Below are positions 25,080 to 33,169 of a stretch of DNA of 35,556 nt, in pieces. The stretch is from Gemmatimonadota bacterium. GTDB lineage: Bacteria > Gemmatimonadota > Gemmatimonadetes > Gemmatimonadales > Gemmatimonadaceae. The notes beneath the pieces were generated by a model. It worked only from the letters and a program-made list of their open reading frames with translations, ran no database searches and was not told the DNA's origin. Positions within the stretch are counted from its first letter, which is position 1. Each line of letters begins with the position of its first letter. The translations under genes were made by a program, and so were the position numbers. The stretch lies in contig PMYN01000062.1 in NCBI GenBank assembly GCA_003171215.1, positions 36,234 through 71,789 on the forward strand, read 5' to 3'.

Positions 25080-27182
25080 ATGAAAGCTACGGAAGCAAAA
25101 CTTCTCGGATTCCTGCAGAAATCGCCGCAGTTCATCATACCGATCTACCAGCGCGCATACTCCTGGACTGACAAGCAGTGTCGCCAACTGTGGGATGACA
25201 TCATTCGAGCCGGGTCGAATGAGGCGATCAGCGTTCATTTCATCGGGTCCATCGTGTATGTGGAACAGGGGCTCTCGCAGGTGTCGCATCGGGCGCCTCT
25301 GCTGGTGATCGACGGGCAGCAACGGCTCACAACCGTTTCGTTGCTCCTCGAGGCTTTGGCGCGCGCGTTCGGAGAGACCGATTTCATCGACGATTTCTCG
25401 GCCGCCAAGATCCGCTATTACTGGCTCACAAACCTTCACGAGGAAGGCGATCGCTACTTCAAGCTGCTTCTCTCTCAAACCGACAACGGGTCGCTCAAGG
25501 CGCTGATTCGGAATGGCGAACTGCCGCATGAACCATCGCTGCGTATAACGCAAAACTTCGAGCTCTTCACTGAACTCCTGAAAGCGCAGAAGGGAGACCT
25601 CGGGCCCGTTTGCCGAGGGCTCGCGAAGTTGGTGGTCGTGGACATTGCCCTCAACCGCGACCAGGACAACCCGCAGCTCATCTTCGAGAGTATGAACTCG
25701 ACGGGGAAGGAGTTGAGTCAGGCGGACCTCATTCGAAACTTCGTCCTCATGGGTCTCGAGCCTCACCTCCAGACGCGTTTGTACGAGGAGTTCTGGCGCC
25801 CGATGGAACAGGACTTCGGACAAGAGGCCTATGGAACGCAGTTCGACAGCTTCATGCGCCACTACCTCACGCTGCGTTCGGGAGAAATACCCCGCGAGAG
25901 CGACGTCTATGAGGCCTTCAAAGACTACGCCCGATCCAAGCCCGTACTGGACGCAGGAATCGAGGCGTTGGTCAAAGAGATTCGCGCGTTCGCACGGTAC
26001 TTTTGCGCGATGGCCCTCGGTGCCGAGGAGGATGCGGCCTTGCGCCAGGGTTTCCACGATCTGCGCGAACTCAAGGTTGATGTGGCGTATCCGTTCTTGT
26101 TGGAGCTCTATCACGACTACGCGAGCAACGTTTTGAGTGCCGGTGAGTTTGAGCTGGCTGTCCGATTGATCGAGGCGTATGTGTTCCGCCGGGCCATCTG
26201 CGCGATCCCGACGAACTCGATGAACAAGACGTTCGCGACGTTTGGACGGGCGCTCAAGAAGGAGCGCTACCTCGAAAGCCTTCGGGCACATTTCCTCACG
26301 TTGCCATCATACCGACGGTTCCCCGGTGACGACGAGTTCCAGCGCGCGTTGCGCACGCGCGATCTCTATCATTTTCCGCGTCGATCCTACTGGCTCCGCC
26401 GCCTGGAAAACCACGACCGTAAAGAGCGAGTGGCAGTGGATGAGTACACGATCGAACACATCCTGCCGCAGAATCCCAACCTATCGGCTGCGTGGAGGCA
26501 GGCCCTCGGGTCCGAGTGGGAGCGTGTGCAACAGCAGTGGTTGCATACGCTCGGCAACCTGACGTTGACCGGATACAACGCCGAATACAGTGACCGCTCG
26601 TTCGCAGAGAAGCGTGACATGACGGGTGGCTTCAGCCAGAGTCCGCTGAAACTCAACGCCGGGCTCGGCCAGCTGACGGATTGGAACGAGGCAGCCATTG
26701 AAGAGCGAGCAGGACGGTTGGCGGCCCAGGCGATCACCGTATGGGCAGCGCCGATTCTCGATGCAGCTGTGCTCGCTGAATATCAACCACAGAAGCCGTC
26801 AGCGGCTCCTGGCTACAGCATCAATGATCATCCGAATCTGCTCAATCCTGCGATGCGGCCTTTGTTCGAGACGTTCCGCCACGAAGTGCTCGCCCTCGAC
26901 CCATGCGTGAGCGAGTCGTTCATGAAGTTGTACGTGGCGTACAAGGCCGAGACGAACTTCGTTGATGTGGTGCCGCAGGCGAGTCGTCTGCGGCTGAGCC
27001 TCAACATGGCGTTCGCTGACATCAACGACCCGCAGGGACGGTGCAGGGATGTGACCGGTCTCGGGCGCTGGGGTAATGGTGATGTTGAAGCCGAACTGAA
27101 GACGCTTGACGAGTTGCCATACGTTCTCGGGCTGGTGCGCCAGTCATTCGAGCGCCAGATGGGGGAGGGGGGCCAGCAGTAG
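25080..27182 (+). CDS. GmrSD-like type IV restriction enzyme (DUF262-DUF1524-DUF5655)
   Basis: Proteins of this architecture, such as GmrSD and the BREX-associated BrxU, use a nucleotide-dependent DUF262 domain and an HNH nuclease domain to cut modified phage DNA. In this 700-residue single-chain version, IPIYQRAYSW near residue 19 and DGQQRLTT at 78-85 mark the ParB/Srx-like DUF262 nucleotide site, and the NSTGKELSQADLIRNF segment follows near 206. The HNH-like DUF1524 domain shows EHILPQNP (His460) and LGNLTLTGYNAEYSD near 490-505. The last 100 residues, including YVAYKAETNFVDVVPQ and DINDPQGRCRDVTG, fit DUF5655. All motifs look intact. It lies on the DISARM strand 92 bp downstream, so it adds a second layer acting on modified DNA. 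The substrate preference is inferred. Confidence 0.88.
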   Translation: MKATEAKLLGFLQKSPQFIIPIYQRAYSWTDKQCRQLWDDIIRAGSNEAISVHFIGSIVYVEQGLSQVSHRAPLLVIDGQQRLTTVSLLLEALARAFGETDFIDDFSAAKIRYYWLTNLHEEGDRYFKLLLSQTDNGSLKALIRNGELPHEPSLRITQNFELFTELLKAQKGDLGPVCRGLAKLVVVDIALNRDQDNPQLIFESMNSTGKELSQADLIRNFVLMGLEPHLQTRLYEEFWRPMEQDFGQEAYGTQFDSFMRHYLTLRSGEIPRESDVYEAFKDYARSKPVLDAGIEALVKEIRAFARYFCAMALGAEEDAALRQGFHDLRELKVDVAYPFLLELYHDYASNVLSAGEFELAVRLIEAYVFRRAICAIPTNSMNKTFATFGRALKKERYLESLRAHFLTLPSYRRFPGDDEFQRALRTRDLYHFPRRSYWLRRLENHDRKERVAVDEYTIEHILPQNPNLSAAWRQALGSEWERVQQQWLHTLGNLTLTGYNAEYSDRSFAEKRDMTGGFSQSPLKLNAGLGQLTDWNEAAIEERAGRLAAQAITVWAAPILDAAVLAEYQPQKPSAAPGYSINDHPNLLNPAMRPLFETFRHEVLALDPCVSESFMKLYVAYKAETNFVDVVPQASRLRLSLNMAFADINDPQGRCRDVTGLGRWGNGDVEAELKTLDELPYVLGLVRQSFERQMGEGGQQ

Positions 27183-27276
27183 GCCAGCTCGCGCGCATCT
27201 TGACTCATGCTTGCCGGGCGACTCTCGCGCAGTTCGGCGCGCGGGAGCCGTCGCCATCTAGGACGGATGCCATGAA

Positions 27277-27312
27277 GGAAAGAGGGCCAACCGCTAGGTT
27301 GGCCCTCTTTCC
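27277..27312. terminator. Bidirectional rho-independent terminator
   Basis: A perfect 16-bp stem (27277-27292 with 27297-27312) with the tetraloop GCTA separates the plus-strand type IV restriction gene from the convergent minus-strand gene ending at 27314. The stem has an A/G-rich left arm and a matching T/C-rich right arm, so it can stop transcription from both sides. Confidence 0.88.
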
Positions 27313-27313
27313 C

Positions 27314-27853
27314 TCATAGTATCTCGTAGTTGCAGCCCGGCCACAACGGGCTGTCGAGGGCCTCGTTGATTGCCCGTCGGAGCGACGATTCGCCGTATCG
27401 CGACTCGAGGCGATTCCACGTCTCCTGACTGCTCGGCCCGTCCTCGACGCGCCAGGTCCGTAGACACGACGAGTACTCGAGATACAGAAACTCCCCGTCG
27501 GCCCGAATCCCAACGCGCCACTGGTGGTGAATCTCGTCTTCCTCGTCGGCGCCTTCCACGTCCGGGTACGCCGCGCGGTACTCCTCGTCTTCGTCTGAAG
27601 GTGTGCACTCCTCGATGTGATTCGCCGTCACAAGTTTCGCGACGAGCGGTCCAGCAGTTGAAGTCGGCATTGCGGTATTGGTGTTGGCGGGACAGAAGTG
27701 CCCCGCGACCACACCGTATCTGCCCTCGAGCGGCGTCCGCAACTGGTCCGGAGTGTCGAGCGACGTCCGTCCCACGGTCCCGAAAGTGTGTGCCCGATTG
27801 GCGCCGGCATGCTCACGCGGCGGCGGGACCAACGCCGGATTGTCGCGTGCCAT
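27314..27853 (-). CDS. Hypothetical acidic protein
   Basis: From the ATG at 27853 (GGAAG 6 bp upstream) the product has 179 residues; a shorter start at 27670 would leave 118. The central part is acidic (PSDEDEEYRAAYP, EGADEEDEIHHQW), followed by a likely beta-rich segment (GEFLYLEYSSCLRTW) and a C-terminal helix ending ALDSPLWPGCNYEIL. No known domain is recognised. It is convergent with the restriction gene across the shared terminator, and divergent from the adenine methylase gene. It could be a satellite accessory protein; function unknown. Confidence 0.55.
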   Translation of the reverse strand: MARDNPALVPPPREHAGANRAHTFGTVGRTSLDTPDQLRTPLEGRYGVVAGHFCPANTNTAMPTSTAGPLVAKLVTANHIEECTPSDEDEEYRAAYPDVEGADEEDEIHHQWRVGIRADGEFLYLEYSSCLRTWRVEDGPSSQETWNRLESRYGESSLRRAINEALDSPLWPGCNYEIL

Positions 27854-27989
27854 ATAGGACTTCCGATGGCAACCGCAATCCCCGGGGCCAGATCCGGAAC
27901 CAGCCACGATCCTCTTGCCGAGCCGCCCAGCTCCCGGAGGCAGCGCCTAGTCCTATCTGCTGTGAGCACCTCCTTCCAATGGTGCTGAC

Positions 27990-28493
27990 ATGCGTAAGAA
28001 GATGCTCCCCTCAACGAAGCAGAAGTCCCGCGGCGCGCGCGGCTACATCCCCGTCTCGAAGACGGACAACTGGGCCACCCCGCAGTATCTCTACGACGAA
28101 TACAATGCGAAGTACCAGCTGACCTGCGATGCGGCGGCCTCGGCTCGCAACACCAAGTGCCCGAAGTTTTTCACGAAGAAGCAGGACGGACTGAAGCAGG
28201 ACTGGGGCACCGAACGGGTGTGGTGCAACCCGCCGTACGGCCGCGTGCTCGGAAAGTGGATGCAGAAGGCGGACGACGCGTGCCGCGCCGGCGCGACGGT
28301 CGTTATGCTCGTCCCGTCCCGCACCGACACGAAATGGTTCCACAAAATCGCGATGAAGCGCAAGAAAGTGTTCCTGAAGGGACGGGTGAAGTTCGGCAAC
28401 GGCAAATCGCCGGCGCCGTTCCCGAGCCTGGTCGTGGTGTTCACGCCGAGAGCGCGCCGGCGCGGCGCGGCGGGCACGGCGGCCACGCGCTGA
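27990..28493 (+). CDS. Phage-type DNA N6-adenine methyltransferase (Dam family)
   Basis: The 167-residue product matches the small phage N6-adenine methyltransferases of the Dam type found in many prophages and satellites. It has the family opening DNWATPQYLYDEYNAKY, a CDAAASARNTKCPKFF segment and the catalytic NPPY at residues 80-83, followed by a VVMLVPSRTDTKWFH strand-helix element. The C-terminal end is basic. Such enzymes usually methylate element DNA, perhaps to avoid restriction. It stands alone on the plus strand between a divergent gene and a strong hairpin, so it is a single-gene transcription unit. Target sequence unknown. Confidence 0.87.
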   Translation: MRKKMLPSTKQKSRGARGYIPVSKTDNWATPQYLYDEYNAKYQLTCDAAASARNTKCPKFFTKKQDGLKQDWGTERVWCNPPYGRVLGKWMQKADDACRAGATVVMLVPSRTDTKWFHKIAMKRKKVFLKGRVKFGNGKSPAPFPSLVVVFTPRARRRGAAGTAATR

Positions 28494-28525
28494 CCGCGGC
28501 GCCCGTAACACGACCGACCAGGCCA

Positions 28526-28565
28526 CGGCAGCCCCCGAGCGCATCGCTCGGGGGCTGCCGTTCTT
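28526..28565 (+). terminator. Hairpin terminator after the adenine methylase gene
   Basis: A perfect 16-bp GC-rich stem (28526-28541 with 28545-28560) with a 3-base loop is followed by TTCTT. It lies 32 bp after the methylase stop and 20 bp before the end of the convergent primase gene, so it may serve both directions. Confidence 0.75.
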
Positions 28566-28585
28566 CGGAGGCCGCCGTGCAGGCC

Positions 28586-30106
28586 CTAGGTCGGCGCGCC
28601 ATGCGTCCTCAGGCGCAGGCCCGTCCAGACCAACTCCGGCCGATTCCGTTCGCCGAACAGCGGCGCGCCGTCGTCATTCTGCTGACGGCGTAGCGCGCGA
28701 CCCAGCGCGATGGATGAGAGGGGCGCCCGATTGTGCCCCGATTGTTCGAACGAGGCGCGGTACGACGCGTAGAGCGCGCCGTGCGTTTCCTCGAACGAGC
28801 GCCCGACCTCGCAGGCCTCCGACATCCACTGGGCGACCGGGTCCTGGTCCTGCGCCCACTGGTTGCTTGCCGCTGCCACCGCGGCCGGCAGAGGGCCGAG
28901 CGATTGGCCCGCGCGCATGTACGCCTCCAGGCCGCGGACCATCCACGCGGCGATGCCGGGGAGCTCCGACGTGATGCGTGCGGCAAAGTCGGGGTCAGCG
29001 TCTCGCTGCGCTTGCGTGACGCGCCGCGTCAAAGGAACGATGCGCATGCGGTCTCGCATCGCGGGGCTCGTGTCCGACGTGCTGGGAGCGTGGTTCGTGG
29101 CGAGCCAGATTTTGCACTGCGGGCGAAAATCGAACGCGCCGCGATACAGGTGGCGCGCGGTGATCATGTCCACGCCGCCCGTGAGCTGCTTGATCAACTC
29201 GTCGTCGAGGCTGCGCCCCTTCGCGATCTCGCCCGCCGTGACGTAGCGAGCCCCGGCGAGCCGCGCGATATCTGGCGACGCCCCCGAGGGATTGACGGAC
29301 TGCTTCGCCATGAGCGACGCCGCCTGGACGTTGACGTGATACGGGGCGAGGACCGCCTGCAACGTGTCGAGCAACGTGGACTTTCCATTTCTCCCGTGCC
29401 CCACGAGCACCCAGAGCGCACGCGCATTCGTGTACCCCGTCATCGAATAGCCGGCGCACCGCTGGAGCCACGCGATCAGCTCGTGATCGCCGTTCAACGC
29501 GTAATCCAGAAACGCGTCCCAGGTCGGACATTGTGCGCTGGGGTCGAACGGAATGCTGATGACTCGCGTGAGCAAGTCGTCCTTGCGATGCGGGCGCAAC
29601 GCGCCCGTCTCGGCGTCGAGCGTGCCGTTCGCAAAGTTGACGAGGCCGGGGTGAGCGTCGAGCGAAGGAGCGGAGACCGCAAGCTGCGGATCGGTGGCCG
29701 CGTACTCGAGCACCGCTCGATGGCCCTTGCGGTCGAGCATCTGATGCACCGCTCGCCAGAGCGATGCTGCACGCTTGGTGTCGTCCGCATACCGACGCGC
29801 GTCGCGTGCGACCGCTTCCGACGTTTCCTCGATGCACGCGGTCAACTCGTGCCCGCACGCGGTGTCGTCGCACAGCCAGCGGGTGCCGTCCCACCGGAAC
29901 CAGTCCCGTCCGGGGACATGACAGATGCGTCCGGCGTGCATGGCCGCGAATCGTTTCGCGATCTTCGCGGGCGTCGCTTCGCACGCGCGTTCGAACCGCG
30001 CACGATCGACGTCGTCGCTCGTGGTCGCCGTGACGGCGTCCGTGACGGCAACCCCGATGGCGTCGCCGCGCGCGGAAGAGGAAGCGTTCGAGTTCGAGGT
30101 GGACAT
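28586..30106 (-). CDS. P4/D5-type primase-helicase (C-terminal helicase part)
   Basis: Proteins of the P4-alpha/D5 family start replication of satellites and plasmids. From the ATG at 30106 the product has 506 residues. It contains a D5 N-terminal domain at about 55-215 (DWFRWDGTRW, LVNFANGTLD, LLTRVISIPFDP), then an SF3 helicase core with Walker A GHGRNGKST at 236-244, an AGE acidic motif near 291, ATNH sensor at 336-339 and a C-terminal arginine-finger region (RDRMRIVPLTRRV). The N-terminal archaeo-eukaryotic or TOPRIM primase domain seen in full-length relatives is absent, so priming would need another protein. A longer frame upstream to 30220 looks non-coding. No strong ribosome-binding sequence was found at the start. 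Confidence 0.9.
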   Translation of the reverse strand: MSTSNSNASSSARGDAIGVAVTDAVTATTSDDVDRARFERACEATPAKIAKRFAAMHAGRICHVPGRDWFRWDGTRWLCDDTACGHELTACIEETSEAVARDARRYADDTKRAASLWRAVHQMLDRKGHRAVLEYAATDPQLAVSAPSLDAHPGLVNFANGTLDAETGALRPHRKDDLLTRVISIPFDPSAQCPTWDAFLDYALNGDHELIAWLQRCAGYSMTGYTNARALWVLVGHGRNGKSTLLDTLQAVLAPYHVNVQAASLMAKQSVNPSGASPDIARLAGARYVTAGEIAKGRSLDDELIKQLTGGVDMITARHLYRGAFDFRPQCKIWLATNHAPSTSDTSPAMRDRMRIVPLTRRVTQAQRDADPDFAARITSELPGIAAWMVRGLEAYMRAGQSLGPLPAAVAAASNQWAQDQDPVAQWMSEACEVGRSFEETHGALYASYRASFEQSGHNRAPLSSIALGRALRRQQNDDGAPLFGERNRPELVWTGLRLRTHGAPT

Positions 30107-30424
30107 GGACGAACGTGAGCGATCGGAGGTGTCGGCACCTGCACACCGGGGTGGTGGCCGAGCGGCCGACGGACCTTGGCAGAGAGGAGGGGGCGGGAGG
30201 CCCGCCGCAAGTCTTTTCATCCATTTCGCTCGACTTCCGAACGATTCCTCGTCATCGCTCTTCCAAGATTTTCTGGAAGATCGATGAAAAGGATTAATCG
30301 ATGAGTGGCTGACACTCCCTCGTGCGCTGACGTCGGCGACGTCGGACGACGCGATCCTGTTGGCGGATCGCGCGTTGCTTTCCCTGTCCCTGTAGCGTGC
30401 CGGGGTTCGCCTTGGCCGCTCGCC
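30107..30424. promoter_or_regulatory. 318-bp intergenic region upstream of the primase-helicase gene
   Basis: No gene is supported here. An AT-rich part at 30240-30300 has an inverted repeat TCTTCCA/TGGAAGA near 30261-30282 and a direct repeat ATCGATGA at about 30281 and 30298. These are candidate operator or replication-protein sites on the side where the primase promoter should be. Confidence 0.4.
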
Positions 30425-31138
30425 TCACCGAAGACTGCACGCCAGCCCTCGAACGTACTCGTCGTCGCTGCGCAGCAGCCACGCCCGCTGCTCGTTCGTC
30501 AGCGCACGCTCGTCGAGGATGGCGTGGAACACCGGAACGGCCGCCGCCCGCCACGCGGCCCCGCGGTCCGCGGTCTCACAGTCTATCACGTACACGTCCC
30601 TCGCGAGGGCTCTCGCTGCTCGCTCGGCGGGTGACCACCGAGTCAGTCGCTTGTTGCGCGCCTCTTCCTTCGCACGTGTGAGTGGGCGCCAGTGAGCGTG
30701 GTCGCGGTGATGGAGCTGCACGCTGAGGTCATCGATGCGCTGATCGAGCGCGGCGAAGCGCACCCACTGAGCATCTGCACGCGAACGTGTCGTGCGACGT
30801 GATCCATTCACGCGACGTAGTCCATTCAGCTGCCGGACGAGGTGTGCTTCTTGTCGGCCACCCGCCGCGAAGGCGAGCAGCTGCTCGGTTGGGTCTTCAT
30901 CGCCGAGCATCCGCGCGAACAAGCTCACTGCTGCGTCGTGCCGCATGAGTTCCGGCGGATCCCACCGGAACCGTGCCGCGACTAGGCCGGCAGCGTACTG
31001 CTCCGGTGAGGCAGAGAAGAACTGCCGGTGCTCGGCCAGCGCGGTCAAGAACCGGATGCCGCGCGCAACGCGTCTGCCGAGTCGAAGGCGGTCGCACAAC
31101 GAGTCGATGCGCTGATGAAGCTGTTCGATTGAGGTCAT
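30425..31138 (-). CDS. Hypothetical protein, paralogue A
   Basis: The 237-residue product begins MTSIEQLHQRIDSLCDRL and is predicted helical throughout. It can be aligned with the next protein upstream (31298-32050): IDSLCDRLRL with IDFLCHQLHL, a LF..MLGDEDPTEQL stretch with FF..LLGDGELTHEL, and LTRWSPAERAARALA with MTRFTPSQRAAHVLA. They therefore seem to be diverged tandem paralogues. Its own end, WLLRSDDEYVRGLACSLR, also fits the C-terminal signature of the small proteins left of the DISARM cargo. No enzyme motif is visible. Function unknown. Confidence 0.65.
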   Translation of the reverse strand: MTSIEQLHQRIDSLCDRLRLGRRVARGIRFLTALAEHRQFFSASPEQYAAGLVAARFRWDPPELMRHDAAVSLFARMLGDEDPTEQLLAFAAGGRQEAHLVRQLNGLRRVNGSRRTTRSRADAQWVRFAALDQRIDDLSVQLHHRDHAHWRPLTRAKEEARNKRLTRWSPAERAARALARDVYVIDCETADRGAAWRAAAVPVFHAILDERALTNEQRAWLLRSDDEYVRGLACSLR

Positions 31139-31297
31139 GGGGGGCCGAGGACGAGAGAGGGCTGCATTCTCTCTCCAGGGTGTGTGAGACGGGAGGCAGC
31201 CGACAATACTCCCGATCCTATCAGTGGCCGTCGCCGTGCGTTGGCGACGGCCTCTCCACGATCGCATCTACGCCGTCTGGCTCCGCGTCCGCCGAGG

Positions 31298-32050
31298 CTA
31301 CGGCGTTCGCACCCGATTGCGCTTCGGCTGCGGGGGCTTGGCGGGCACCACTGACGGGGCGCTCGGCGGCGTCGCGAGGTGAATCGAGACCAGTCCCCCG
31401 AGATGGCCGTACTCCTTCAGCGCAAGCAGCTGCTCTTCGGTGGCCGCGCGGCCCTCCAGAAAACCGGTGAAGATGTCCGAGACGCTTCGCTCCCAGTCGC
31501 TGTGCGGGAAATAGTGCCTGTACCGCAGGCGCTCTGTCGCAGCAGCGAGAACGTGCGCGGCGCGCTGGGAGGGCGTGAAGCGCGTCATGTGCGCCGTCCC
31601 CGCGCGGTAGCACGCCGTCTCGATCGTGCCGGCTTCCAGCCCGAGGCGAGCGCCGAGTTCGCGGATGCGCGTCTGCACGACCTCGAGCGCGATGGCATGA
31701 CGGTCAGGATGCGGACTGCGCACCGGTCGCGGATGCGCGCTCAGTCTCCCGACCACCAGCGCGCCCGAGTTGCCAGTGTCGGCGAGTTTCCGCATCAGCT
31801 CATGCGTCAACTCGCCGTCGCCGAGGAGCGCCTCGAAGAACGGCTCCGCGGCGTCCAAGAAACGATACCCTGCGTCGCCCCAGGAGATCTGGCACGCGAG
31901 ACCGTTGGCGACAGCCGCAAGGGGAGTGTCGAGCGGGGCAGGCGACCGCGCACGCCGCTTCACTTCGGCGGCACAGAATCCGTTGAGGTGCAGCTGGTGA
32001 CACAGGAAATCGATGCCGGCGTCGAGCGCGATGAGGTCAGTGTCGGTCAT
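31298..32050 (-). CDS. Hypothetical protein, paralogue B
   Basis: The 250-residue product starts MTDTDLIALDAGIDFLCHQL and shares several blocks with paralogue A just downstream, in the same order. It differs by a longer middle (HPDRHAIALEVVQTRIREL) and a C-terminal proline/basic tail (PAKPPQPKRNRVRTP) in place of the shared signature. Predicted mostly helical. The two genes are separated by 159 bp without a clear terminator. The paralogue pair lies between the primase and the small membrane-protein genes of the element. I do not recognise the family. Confidence 0.65.
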   Translation of the reverse strand: MTDTDLIALDAGIDFLCHQLHLNGFCAAEVKRRARSPAPLDTPLAAVANGLACQISWGDAGYRFLDAAEPFFEALLGDGELTHELMRKLADTGNSGALVVGRLSAHPRPVRSPHPDRHAIALEVVQTRIRELGARLGLEAGTIETACYRAGTAHMTRFTPSQRAAHVLAAATERLRYRHYFPHSDWERSVSDIFTGFLEGRAATEEQLLALKEYGHLGGLVSIHLATPPSAPSVVPAKPPQPKRNRVRTP

Positions 32051-32181
32051 TGAGGTGTGGGGTGCGGGACGCCGCGAGCTGCAGTGGAGCATTGTCGAGG
32101 ACGGGGACCGCCGTCTATGGCACCGTACGCGTTCGCCCCGGCCGAACCCGCGCGAAGGCCACGCCAGGGTACGCTGGTCGC

Positions 32182-32544
32182 ATGACCCCATTCTTGCTTG
32201 ACGAGATCGTCGAGAGAATGGTCAGTCGCGTCCGAAAGTCGGCGGAACTCGCGATCCAGGCGGCGCAGTGGTCCCCGGACCCCGCGTCACCCGCGGCATT
32301 CGGAGTGACTTTCTTTCAAGTTCTGCATCGCGAGACGGAGCTGGTGCACGCGTTGCTGGCTGGCGCATCCGTTGACGAGGCACACCTGCTCGCGGAGCGC
32401 GCGCTGATTTATCTCGCGCTGAAAGCGAATGTCGCTCGCGAATCGACCGAGGAGCGGGCGGCGCTGCACGTCGTCTTGTGTGAGCTTGAGCTCGACCTCC
32501 GATCGTGGCGCCAGGCGGGCACGGAGCAAGTGCCACCAGTGTAG
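32182..32544 (+). CDS. Hypothetical helical protein
   Basis: From the ATG at 32182 the product has 120 residues and is predicted all-helical: FLLDEIVERMVSRVRKS, then ELVHALLAGASVDEAHLLAE and RAALHVVLCELELDLRSW. The start is divergent from paralogue B, with 131 bp between, and the stop faces the convergent gene ending at 32588. A palindrome GGCGTGCACGCC (32562-32573) lies between these two stops and may be a weak transcription stop. Longer upstream frame (to 32050) looks non-coding. Function unknown. Confidence 0.55.
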   Translation: MTPFLLDEIVERMVSRVRKSAELAIQAAQWSPDPASPAAFGVTFFQVLHRETELVHALLAGASVDEAHLLAERALIYLALKANVARESTEERAALHVVLCELELDLRSWRQAGTEQVPPV

Positions 32545-32587
32545 TCGCTGTACCAAACGCAGGCGTGCACGCCTTGCGGGCGCCGGG

Positions 32588-33169
32588 CTAGCGGGGTAGG
32601 GACGGTGGCTTCTGGGCACAGAGCAACACAATCGGCATCGGTACCGCCGCGGCCGAGATCGAGGACCGGAACGTCGTGGGCATCGTCATCGGGTATTCGG
32701 CACGCAGCGACGTTGGGATGAGCGTCACATCGACGGACGGCAACGGGTCGTCGTTGCCGAGCAGGCCGTCGGCGTGTGCGTCCCAACACATGGAGGTAAG
32801 GCCCAGCAGTCTTGCGTTCGCCTCTTCCAACGCCGCGAACACTGCCGGGGTCGCCGGCAGGCTTGACCCGCCCTCACTGACGAACTGGAGCAGCAGACTG
32901 CCGGCCGGGATGACGCTCGGGGACGGCCACACCAGTCCGCCGTTGGACTCTGCGTCGAGGATGTCCGCGATCCACCGCTCGTCCTCCTCAACCCGGCGCG
33001 AGACGATCGCGCAACCCCAAGTCATACGTTGGGCCGGGGGCGCACTGCCCAGGATGTCCGCGTCCTCGAGCGCATCCACAATCTCGTCGTGGGCGGCTCT
33101 TGCCTTGGCGATCGCGTCTTGGGCCACGTGGATGAGCGGAGTCGCGGATGACGTGGGCGAGGTCCTCAC
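32588..33169 (-). CDS. Hypothetical protein, coupled to small membrane protein
   Basis: The 193-residue product starts at a GTG (33169) that overlaps the stop of the upstream gene by 4 bp (GTGA). It has an N-terminal helix (HVAQDAIAKARAAHDEIVDAL), a DERWIADILDAESNGGLVWPSP segment, and a hydrophobic, beta-like part (PAGSLLLQFVSEGG), with a hydrophobic C-terminus (AVPMPIVLLC). No signal peptide is clear. The family is not recognised. Tight coupling with the two-TM protein suggests they act together. Confidence 0.6.
   Translation of the reverse strand: MRTSPTSSATPLIHVAQDAIAKARAAHDEIVDALEDADILGSAPPAQRMTWGCAIVSRRVEEDERWIADILDAESNGGLVWPSPSVIPAGSLLLQFVSEGGSSLPATPAVFAALEEANARLLGLTSMCWDAHADGLLGNDDPLPSVDVTLIPTSLRAEYPMTMPTTFRSSISAAAVPMPIVLLCAQKPPSLPR

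Noticed and set aside
25032-26291. 419-codon minus-strand open frame opposite the type IV restriction gene
   Set aside because: Opposite DUF262 motifs; no recognisable domain and no promoter or ribosome-binding sequence.
15026-27182. BREX or type I/III restriction-modification instead of DISARM
   Set aside because: There is no PglZ, BrxC or HsdR/HsdS protein; the DrmB opening motif with DUF1998, the DrmD helicase and the PLD gene in this order are specific for DISARM.
28733-30118. 461-codon plus-strand open frame opposite the primase-helicase gene
   Set aside because: The minus strand has Walker A, D5 and sensor motifs; the plus frame is a compositional shadow.
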